Shown: in pieces, positions 1 through 5,234 of the stretch | Numbering within the stretch: the stretch's first letter is position 1 | Layout of the letters: every line of letters starts with the position of its first letter | Assembly: GCA_934663625.1 (NCBI GenBank) | Contig: CAKUKP010000030.1 | Span: 1 to 31,745 of the forward strand | Direction: 5' to 3' | DNA: 31,745 nt | Origin: an uncultured Clostridia bacterium | GTDB lineage: Bacteria; Bacillota; Clostridia; Christensenellales; Aristaeellaceae | The notes under the pieces: model-generated | Told to the model about the DNA's origin: nothing | The model's database searches: none | The model's input: the letters and a program-made list of their open reading frames with translations, nothing else | Translations under genes and position numbers: made by a program

Positions 1-642
1 GGCGAGGTACAGCTGCGCAATGTGCTTTCGGAAATGTTTGCGCCCAATCAGTACATCGAAAACGCCGCAATTCCAGCGGGATCGCAGACGCGCGTTGAAT
101 TTGCGCTGCTTCTGCCCGATCAGAACGGCGCTTCCGTGCTGCTGCCGATCGATTCCAAATTTCCGCAGGAGGATTACATCCGTCTGGTGGAAGCCGAAGC
201 CGCGGGCGATGCCGCCGCGCGCGACAAATGCGTGCGCGCGCTGGAGCGCGCCGTGATGGAACAGGCGAAAACCATCGCCGAAAAATACGTGCGCCCGCCG
301 CAGACGGCGGATTTTGCCGTGATGTTCCTGCCCTCCGAGGGGCTATACGCCGAATGCGCGCGGATACCCGGCTTATGCGAACGCGCGCAGACGAAGTACC
401 GCGTATTGATCGCGGGCCCCGGCACGCTATGCGCGCTGCTCACCAGCCTGCAAATGGGCTTCCGCACCAGCGAACTGGAAAAGCGCAGCGGCGAAATCCT
501 CACGCTGCTGGATGAAATCGCGCAGGAATTTACGCGATTTCAGGATTCCATCGCGCGCACGCGTCAGCGGCTGGATCAGGCGGGCGCGGAGCTGGACGCG
601 ATGGAAACCCGCGCGCGCAAGATCGCAAAGCGCTTGAAATAA
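1..642 (+). CDS. rmuC: DNA recombination protein RmuC, 3' part
   Basis: Partial gene: the reading frame is open from base 1 and ends in TAA at 640-642, so the N-terminal part (usually a membrane anchor and coiled coil) lies outside the window. The visible 213 residues are the conserved RmuC nuclease-like domain: a start resembling GEVQLRNVLSEMFAP, the block VLLPIDSKFPQEDYIRLVEA, then YVRPPQTADFAVMFLPSEGLYAE and a C-terminal helix rich in Arg/Lys/Glu that looks coiled-coil. In known bacteria RmuC limits recombination at inverted repeats; its biochemical activity is inferred from fold similarity to PD-(D/E)XK nucleases. A GTG at 22 is in frame but is internal to the conserved domain and should not be taken as the start. 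The gene converges on the next one with 37 bases between stops and no convincing terminator. Confidence 0.93.
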   Translation, partial: GEVQLRNVLSEMFAPNQYIENAAIPAGSQTRVEFALLLPDQNGASVLLPIDSKFPQEDYIRLVEAEAAGDAAARDKCVRALERAVMEQAKTIAEKYVRPPQTADFAVMFLPSEGLYAECARIPGLCERAQTKYRVLIAGPGTLCALLTSLQMGFRTSELEKRSGEILTLLDEIAQEFTRFQDSIARTRQRLDQAGAELDAMETRARKIAKRLK

Positions 643-679
643 TCCAATTCCCAATAATCCATGGAATCAAACAGCCCGC

Positions 680-1513
680 TCACAGTGAAATCAGGCTTTC
701 CGTCAGGCTGATCCAATCGGCGCACCCCGCGCAATGGATCAGCCTGATTTTGCTCGCGTCCATCGCATCGATCGCGCTGTCCACGCGGTCGATGGCCTTC
801 GCCAGCGCCGCGCAGATCAGCTGCGCCGCGCCGCCGTCCTTTGGAAGATCGTCTATGGCGCTTTCGGCGCGCGTGCGATATACGTTTAATATCGCGCCCG
901 CGGATCGCGCGTCGGTATCGCCCGATTCCATGGCGGCGGCGATCGATCCCGTTTCCCGCGCCAGCGCGTTCAAACAGTCCACCGCGCGGGAAATCGCCGC
1001 GATTTCGCGCGCGCTTCCGTTGATGCGCAGCGTAATGCCGCCGCATCTGCGCGTCAGGATGATGCCGTCCCAGTCCCGCGCGCTGCCCGCCGCGTCGCGC
1101 ACCACGCAATAGGAATCGCCGTCCGCGAGTACCATGCCCGCGCCGCCGTTCTCCGCGCAGTTCGCCGCGTTGATTCGCGCTTCGGAAAGATCGTCGTACC
1201 GGCCGTCGCACAAAAATGAAATCTCCATGCCCTCCATGCGCAGATCGCTCTGTCCCGCCGCTTCGCTCGAAGCGGTAACCTGCACGGGCTGCGGATCCAT
1301 CGCGCTTCGCGCGGCGATGTACACAAACAGCATCGTAACCGCCAGCGCGATGCAGATCGCGGCAAAGCTGGGTCTGGTACGCCTGATTTTGATTCGATCC
1401 AGCGAAAACACCCCCTCCCACGCGGTACAGGATATGCGTACATCCCGCAAATCATGTTTGAACTGTGACGATAAATCAAAATGTATTTGTTGATTTCGGT
1501 TTTCTGCACACAT
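680..1513 (-). CDS. Hypothetical membrane-anchored protein
   Basis: I do not recognise this 277-residue protein. It has a short cytoplasmic N-terminus with basic residues (DRIKIRRTRPSF), one hydrophobic segment at about residues 49-69 (AAICIALAVTMLFVYIAA), and an outside domain of about 200 residues rich in Ala, Asp and Arg. The C-terminal half looks helical, with several Asp-Ala pairs. The layout suggests a type II membrane protein or uncleaved signal anchor. The ATG at 1513 has no clear ribosome binding site. An in-frame GTG at 1411 sits directly after a GGGAGGGG stretch, but the spacing is too short to be convincing, so the start is uncertain. It is divergent from the foldase gene, with only 62 bases between the two proposed starts. 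Confidence 0.6.
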   Translation of the reverse strand: MCAENRNQQIHFDLSSQFKHDLRDVRISCTAWEGVFSLDRIKIRRTRPSFAAICIALAVTMLFVYIAARSAMDPQPVQVTASSEAAGQSDLRMEGMEISFLCDGRYDDLSEARINAANCAENGGAGMVLADGDSYCVVRDAAGSARDWDGIILTRRCGGITLRINGSAREIAAISRAVDCLNALARETGSIAAAMESGDTDARSAGAILNVYRTRAESAIDDLPKDGGAAQLICAALAKAIDRVDSAIDAMDASKIRLIHCAGCADWISLTESLISL

Positions 1514-1526
1514 GCGCGCCGGTATA

Positions 1527-1535
1527 TGCTATAAT
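1527..1535 (+). promoter_or_regulatory. Extended -10 promoter of the foldase gene
   Basis: TGCTATAAT: a consensus -10 box preceded by TG, the extended form that tolerates a weak -35. No good -35 hexamer is visible 17 bases upstream. It lies 40 bases before the start codon at 1576. Confidence 0.55.
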
Positions 1536-1575
1536 CTGCGATGTATAGTGATTATGATTCGGGAGGATTTTCGAC

Positions 1576-3144
1576 ATGAGCGAACAGGATACCCGCAAAA
1601 ACGGCGCGGCCGCGCCGGAAAACAATAATACCGCCGCTTCCGGCGATGCGCCGAAAAAACAAACGAAGAAAAAGGCGCGCCGCAGAAGGCGCATCGGCGT
1701 GCCGGTCACGCTAACGATCGTCATGCTGATTATATCGCTGCTATTCGGTCTGGTGGTGGGCTATGCCTACGGCAGAAACCGCAACCGCAGCACGATCAAC
1801 GATCTGCGCGATCAGGTGGCGGATCTTTCAAATCAGCTATTGATCGCCAGCGGCGAAGCGGTGGATGTATTCAAGGATACGCCCACGCCCGCCGAACAGG
1901 CGGCGCTGAATGAATTGTCCGGCGAAAGCATGGCCGATCCGCAGGACAATGCCGCCAGCGCGCTGGGCGGCGATGTGTTCGGCGAAATTGATACCGCCGC
2001 GCAGGCGGATGATCCGGTGATCGTCGCCGAATTCAAGGGCGGTTCGATTACGGCGGATACCGCGCAGGCGGAATATGCGCGCCGCATGTCCGAATATCTG
2101 TTTTCGGGCTTCAACGAAGCGGCGGACGGAAGCGCCCTGATGAACAGCGTGCTTTCCGATCTGGTGCGCAATCAGGTATTGTACGCGCAGGCGGAAAAGC
2201 TGGGATTGACCGATATTACCGATCAGGACGCCGAAGCTGTGCACGCACAGGCGGAAGCGGAATACGAGCGCCGCATCGAAGCGACTACCGCGTTTAACAC
2301 GGCCTCCGGCGCCGGCGATGCGGATGCGCGCGCGGCGGCTGAAAAGAGTCTGCTGGAAAACGAGGGCGTTACGATCGACACCATCGAAGCGGATCTGAAG
2401 GCGAATCTCTGGGAGCAGAAGCTGTACGATGCAATTGTGAAGGATGTAACCGTGACGGACGCGGATGTGCAGGCGCTCTACGATGAAATGCTTGCTGAAC
2501 AGCAGAAGCAGTTCACCGATTCGGCGGACAGCTATGAATTTGCGCAGATGAGCGGCGAAACCATCGCGTACAATCTGTCCGGCTACCGTCGGATTCAGAT
2601 CATCCGTCTGAACGTGAACAACGAAGAAAACGTGCAGACCATCTACGATCTGAACGATCGGCTTTCCAATCTGGATGCGGAAAAGGACGCGGACGAAATC
2701 GCACGCATTCAATCGGAGCTGGATGCGCTCTACGCCACTGCGGATGCGCGGGCAAAGTCCGTCGCCGAAAAGCTGGCGAACGGCGCGGATTTCGATGATA
2801 TGATCGATCAGTACGGCGAGGACGCGGGTATGAAGGATGCATCCATCCGCGCGCGCGGCTATGCGATTGCCGAAAATTCCCCGCTGTGGGCGCAGGATGT
2901 GCGCGCCGCCGCGATGGCGCTGGCAAAGGTCGGCGATGTTTCCGATCCCGTTCGCACGGGCGACGGCGTATGCATCGTGAAATACATCGGCGATGTTGCC
3001 GAAGGCGCGGTGCCGATCGATGAAATTCGATCCGCGCTGACCGATCTGGCGACCGAGAACGCCAAAACTGCCGCGTATGACGCGCAGATTTCCGCATGGG
3101 TCAGCGAAGCCGATCCGGCGTATTATCCGGAGCGGATGCAGTAA
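1576..3144 (+). CDS. Membrane-anchored PrsA/SurA-like foldase (degenerate parvulin domain)
   Basis: 522 residues, ATG after a good GGGAGGATTTTCGAC ribosome binding site. Order of parts: a charged Lys/Arg-rich cytoplasmic tail (residues 1-40), one transmembrane helix (about 41-65, VTLTIVMLIISLLFGLVVGY), a short coiled coil (about 70-95), a low-complexity acidic linker, and a SurA-N-like helical domain (about 150-330) that begins VIVAEFKGGSITADTAQAEY. A parvulin-like segment follows (about 390-490): the spacing of AEKLANGADFDDMIDQYGED and DPVRTGDGVCIVKYIGD is that of PpiC rotamases. The helical region contains a long insert and the parvulin core lacks an obvious full set of active-site residues, so chaperone function is more likely than isomerase activity. 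Such proteins help fold secreted proteins on the outer face of the membrane. PrsA itself is usually a lipoprotein; here the anchor is a helix without a lipobox. Confidence 0.8.
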   Translation: MSEQDTRKNGAAAPENNNTAASGDAPKKQTKKKARRRRRIGVPVTLTIVMLIISLLFGLVVGYAYGRNRNRSTINDLRDQVADLSNQLLIASGEAVDVFKDTPTPAEQAALNELSGESMADPQDNAASALGGDVFGEIDTAAQADDPVIVAEFKGGSITADTAQAEYARRMSEYLFSGFNEAADGSALMNSVLSDLVRNQVLYAQAEKLGLTDITDQDAEAVHAQAEAEYERRIEATTAFNTASGAGDADARAAAEKSLLENEGVTIDTIEADLKANLWEQKLYDAIVKDVTVTDADVQALYDEMLAEQQKQFTDSADSYEFAQMSGETIAYNLSGYRRIQIIRLNVNNEENVQTIYDLNDRLSNLDAEKDADEIARIQSELDALYATADARAKSVAEKLANGADFDDMIDQYGEDAGMKDASIRARGYAIAENSPLWAQDVRAAAMALAKVGDVSDPVRTGDGVCIVKYIGDVAEGAVPIDEIRSALTDLATENAKTAAYDAQISAWVSEADPAYYPERMQ

Positions 3145-3160
3145 CCGTTCCAAAAACAGA

Positions 3161-3189
3161 GCTGCGGGAGAAATTCATCCTCCCGCAGC
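3161..3189. terminator. Bidirectional intrinsic terminator
   Basis: Perfect 10-bp stem (3161-3170 with 3180-3189, GCTGCGGGAG paired to CTCCCGCAGC, 9-base loop) between two convergent genes. Read on the minus strand it is followed by TCTGTTTTTGG, a good U-run for the U32-like gene; on the plus strand the tail is weaker. Confidence 0.8.
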
Positions 3190-3200
3190 CTATTTATGCC

Positions 3201-4112
3201 CTAAAACAAATCCAGCATGTTGTCCAGATAGATTTCCTCGCGCACGCGCAGCTGGTATTCCGGCTTCGTCATGTAATAGAGCAGAAATTCCAGAATCAGC
3301 GCGCTTCCCAGCCCGCGCCCCTCGATTTTGAAATGGGAAAAGCCCATGGGCAGATAGGTATTCAGGATATCGGCGATGCCGATAAATGCCGGATTGGCCA
3401 TGGCTTTTGAAAATCGATAGCCCTCCGCCGCGTCCGGCGCGGCGCAGCGGTGCTCCGGCGCGGCTTCGCCCAGATTTTTGCGGCTGACCGCTTCATAGCA
3501 TGCGCGCCTGTCCCTACAGCCGATCCAGCAGCATTCGTTTGCCAGAAATTCCACCTTATCCTTCATGGGCGCGGGCAGTGCGGCGAGCCGATCCAGCGCC
3601 TTATTCAACCGGAAATCCGGCACCACATAGCGAAATTCCGCCCGCGCGAGCTCCCGCTGCAGCTGTGCAAAATCGGTCAGCACCTTGGTGGTGGAGGAAA
3701 CCAGATACAGATTCGGATACGTGCGCTTCAGATATTCAGCCAGCAGATCCGAATGGACGATCACGCCGTTCTGCGGATCGCGCGATTCGGCAAACCGCGC
3801 GCACAGGGCGTTGCAGCGGCGGTCGGAAAGGTGTTCTTTTTGCAAAAGCGAATTGCTGAAGGTCAGCCGCGCGGATACGCCGTATTCTCGCATCAGCGCC
3901 AGCGCGCGATCCGCATCGCATTCGCCCGCGCCCACGCGCCCGCCGCCCCACAGGCAATCCGCGGGCGCGCCGTAGATGGAGCCGATATCGCACCATTCAT
4001 AGAAGTATTCCCGATGGCGGCGAAAGAGCGGCAGAAAAATCCGGTACAGCTCGTAAAACTCAAACAGCCCCGGCAGGTGATAATACGCCACGCTGCGCTC
4101 TGGTTCATTCAT
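3201..4112 (-). CDS. U32 peptidase-like protein with a Cys cluster
   Basis: 303 residues. The C-terminal motif SHFKIEGR, followed by a helix with many Leu and Tyr, is the signature region of U32 peptidase-family TIM-barrel proteins (PrtC, YrrO, UbiU/UbiV). Further barrel-like pieces are YGVSARLTFSNSLL, NGVIVHSDLLAEYL and FRYVVPDFRLNK. A cluster NECCWIGCRDRRACYE (CCx3Cx5C) at about residues 195-215 could bind an iron-sulfur cluster, as U32 proteins such as UbiU/V do. It is about 100 residues shorter than typical U32 peptidases and has only this one clear family motif, so a catalytic role is not shown. It stands alone, with its own promoter and terminator. Family assignment is moderate; substrate unknown. 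Confidence 0.6.
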   Translation of the reverse strand: MNEPERSVAYYHLPGLFEFYELYRIFLPLFRRHREYFYEWCDIGSIYGAPADCLWGGGRVGAGECDADRALALMREYGVSARLTFSNSLLQKEHLSDRRCNALCARFAESRDPQNGVIVHSDLLAEYLKRTYPNLYLVSSTTKVLTDFAQLQRELARAEFRYVVPDFRLNKALDRLAALPAPMKDKVEFLANECCWIGCRDRRACYEAVSRKNLGEAAPEHRCAAPDAAEGYRFSKAMANPAFIGIADILNTYLPMGFSHFKIEGRGLGSALILEFLLYYMTKPEYQLRVREEIYLDNMLDLF

Positions 4113-4164
4113 GGTAGAAGCATCCCTTTGTCAATTCAGAAATTTTCTTGCGTCAAACATGTAC

Positions 4165-4193
4165 AGTATACAGGAACGCCGTCCGCAGCGCAA
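4165..4193 (-). promoter_or_regulatory. Promoter of the U32-like gene
   Basis: On the minus strand, -35 TTGCGC (4193-4188), 17-base spacer, -10 TATACT (4170-4165), about 50 bases before the start codon at 4112. Confidence 0.6.
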
Positions 4194-4247
4194 GCAAATT
4201 GCGCATTTGGAATGCGGACGCGATCTTCAACCGGCAGAAATTCGTCG

Positions 4248-4276
4248 TTGACAGCCGGAACACGCCGTGATATAAT
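4248..4276 (+). promoter_or_regulatory. Perfect consensus sigma-70/SigA promoter
   Basis: TTGACA (4248-4253), 17-base spacer, TATAAT (4271-4276): exact consensus at both boxes and the optimal spacing. No long gene follows; it reads into a short hairpin terminator about 50 bases on, so it most likely drives a small RNA. Confidence 0.85.
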
Positions 4277-4282
4277 AACAGC

Positions 4283-4385
4283 AGGAAGGGATGACGCTTT
4301 TGGTTGGGCTTCTCCCCTCTGATAAATGAGAGCGGCCGTCACCAGTCAGCGCTGGATGGCGGCTCTGCTTTTACTTTTTCTTCTT
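4283..4385 (+). ncRNA. Putative small RNA, possible type I antitoxin
   Basis: The start is set about 7 bases after the perfect -10 box. The transcript would end at a strong stem (4329-4345 with 4351-4366, AGAGC...GGCTCT with one mismatch and one bulge) followed by a T-rich tail (GCTTTTACTTTTTC). Length about 85-100 nt. It is antisense to the 3' end of the hydrophobic ORF on the minus strand (4554 to 4339), the arrangement seen for txpA/RatA in Bacillus. It also contains a 12-codon frame (4291-4329) right after AGGAAGGG, so a tiny peptide is an alternative. No sequence match to a known RNA family is claimed. Confidence 0.5.
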
Positions 4386-4554
4386 GCTTTTGATGTCGCG
4401 ACCGAATTTGATCGCGTTCAATACAAGGAGGTCGGAAACCGGAGGTTTCCGAGTTTTTGCTTAGCAAAAACCGCTGACGGTTCAAATCGAAGATTTGCGC
4501 CGCAGCGCCAGTGGCAATCATTATGACTAAAGAGATAATCTCGAAGTCAGACAT
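4339..4554 (-). CDS. Small hydrophobic ORF, possible holin-like type I toxin remnant
   Basis: 71 codons behind a very strong ribosome binding site (AAGGAGGT, 6-base spacing). The N-terminus MSDFEIISLVIMIATGAAA has the form of the putative holin-like toxin family: M-x-x-[YF]-E, then a single hydrophobic helix. From about residue 20 on, the frame is encoded by a 58-bp hairpin repeat (4453-4510) that also occurs at 4608-4665, so the natural C-terminus appears to have been replaced and the tail is charged and unlike the family. The converging consensus promoter and short transcript on the other strand fit an antisense RNA. Either a decayed toxin or a chance frame; the strong ribosome binding site argues for some expression. 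Confidence 0.4.
   Translation of the reverse strand: MSDFEIISLVIMIATGAAAQIFDLNRQRFLLSKNSETSGFRPPCIERDQIRSRHQKQEEKVKAEPPSSADW
4434..4510 (+). repeat. 58-bp hairpin repeat, copy 1, with upstream hairpin
   Basis: A hairpin GGAAACC-gga-GGTTTCC (4434-4450), two bases, then a 58-bp unit (4453-4510) made of GTTTTTGC-tta-GCAAAAAC, CGCTGACGGTT, CAAATC-gaa-GATTTG and GCCGCAGCGCCA. Copy 2 at 4608-4665 has the same length and differs at five positions; two of these form a compensatory T-A to C-G change in the first stem. Confidence 0.85.
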
Positions 4555-4586
4555 GATCTCACCTCCTTCAACTTTTGTAATGGGTT

Positions 4587-4665
4587 AAAAGTCATTCTGA
4601 CTTTTAAGTTTTCGCCTTGCGAAAACCGCTGACGGTTCAAATCGAAGATTTGTGCCGCAGCGCCA
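4587..4665 (+). repeat. 58-bp hairpin repeat, copy 2, with upstream hairpin
   Basis: A hairpin AAAAGTC-attct-GACTTTT (4587-4605), two bases, then the 58-bp unit (4608-4665) starting GTTTTCGC-ctt-GCGAAAAC. Same orientation and architecture as copy 1. The leading hairpin differs completely in sequence between copies but is kept as a hairpin. Copy 2 lies just upstream of the small hydrophobic ORF's ribosome binding site, where its promoter would be expected. Confidence 0.85.
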
Positions 4666-4774
4666 AGTTTCAGAGGTGAAAAGCCAAGCGCCATCTTTTC
4701 CTTCCTGCCGAGAACCCGAAGGTTCTGCTGGTATTATAACACCGCAGGTTGTGTGCGTCAAATTATGCAATAGA
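4666..4774. other. Intergenic stretch without a recognisable gene
   Basis: It holds a small AGAACC/GGTTCT hairpin near 4712-4727 and an extended -10-like TGGTATTAT near 4728-4736 without a good -35. Nothing else is supported. Confidence 0.4.
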
Positions 4775-4810
4775 AGCCATTTCCCCGCCAACGGGGAGAT
4801 GGCTATTTTA
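4775..4810 (+). terminator. Strong hairpin with short T tail
   Basis: A 13-bp stem with one G.T pair (AGCCATTTCCCCG at 4775-4787 with 4792-4804, loop CCAA) followed by ATTTTA. It probably ends a transcript coming from the repeat region upstream. The gene that would need it is not identified. Confidence 0.65.
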
Positions 4811-4835
4811 ATGATATCCCAAATTGGACTTTGGC

Positions 4836-4866
4836 GTATGGAACGCGGACGCCGCGTTTTTCATAC
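4836..4866 (+). promoter_or_regulatory. Leader hairpin before the Cys-rich gene
   Basis: GTATG-g-AACGCGG, loop ACG, CCGCGTT-ttt-CATAC, ending 27 bases before the start codon at 4894. It could be a terminator or an mRNA-stabilising leader; the T-run lies inside the outer stem. Confidence 0.5.
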
Positions 4867-4893
4867 CGATGATGGTGAAGGGAGGAGGATATT

Positions 4894-5160
4894 ATGACCT
4901 ACGGGCGGATTCCGCTGTTTCCTCCGGGAAACGGCTGCGGATGTGAACGACCGCCGATGTGGTGGGATGATGTGCGGTGCAGGCCGGATTGCAAGCCGGA
5001 TCGCAGACCCTGTGGGTGCAGCGTGCAGACGGTTCGGGTGTTCAATCCCTGCCGTCCTTCCGAATACGCCGATGTGGAATTGAGCGTGGATTCGGATGGC
5101 AATCTGAGCGTATGCGTAAAGCGGCCCAATTGCGCGCCGTGCCGGACAAGGTGCAGATAA
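4894..5160 (+). CDS. Small cysteine-rich protein
   Basis: 88 residues starting MTYGRIPLFPPGNGCGCE, with ATG after GGGAGGAGGATATT. It has 11 cysteines, several in pairs (CGC, CRPDC, CGC, NCAPC), plus many Pro and Arg; the middle segment VELSVDSDGNLSVCV looks like two beta strands. No signal peptide or membrane segment. I do not recognise the family. Cys-rich small proteins in Clostridia are often spore-coat, metal-binding or disulfide-stabilised, but none of these is shown here. It ends 18 bases before a terminator stem shared with the convergent acidic-protein gene. Confidence 0.65.
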   Translation: MTYGRIPLFPPGNGCGCERPPMWWDDVRCRPDCKPDRRPCGCSVQTVRVFNPCRPSEYADVELSVDSDGNLSVCVKRPNCAPCRTRCR

Positions 5161-5177
5161 CAACTACATGAAAGAAA

Positions 5178-5205
5178 GTGGCGGGGGAGTTTGCTCCCCC
5201 GCCAC
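5178..5205. terminator. Terminator between convergent genes
   Basis: A perfect 12-bp stem (GTGGCGGGGGAG with CTCCCCCGCCAC, loop TTTG). On the minus strand it is followed by TTTCTTTC, on the plus strand by a poor tail; it mainly serves the acidic-protein gene. Confidence 0.8.
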
Positions 5206-5234
5206 GCGGCAAAACAATATATGCAATTGGATGA

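Noticed and set aside
576..1421. Overlapping minus-strand frame of 281 codons (Gly/Arg-rich)
   Set aside because: A GC-driven shadow in another frame of the hypothetical membrane protein; no domain and it runs into rmuC.
1837..3153. 438-codon frame antisense to the foldase gene
   Set aside because: Rich in Arg, His and Ile as expected for the reverse of this codon usage; no family and no start signal.
4585..4791. 68-codon minus-strand frame beginning MAGKWLLLHNLTHTT
   Set aside because: It runs through repeat copy 2 and two hairpins, with no ribosome binding site; not supported as a gene.
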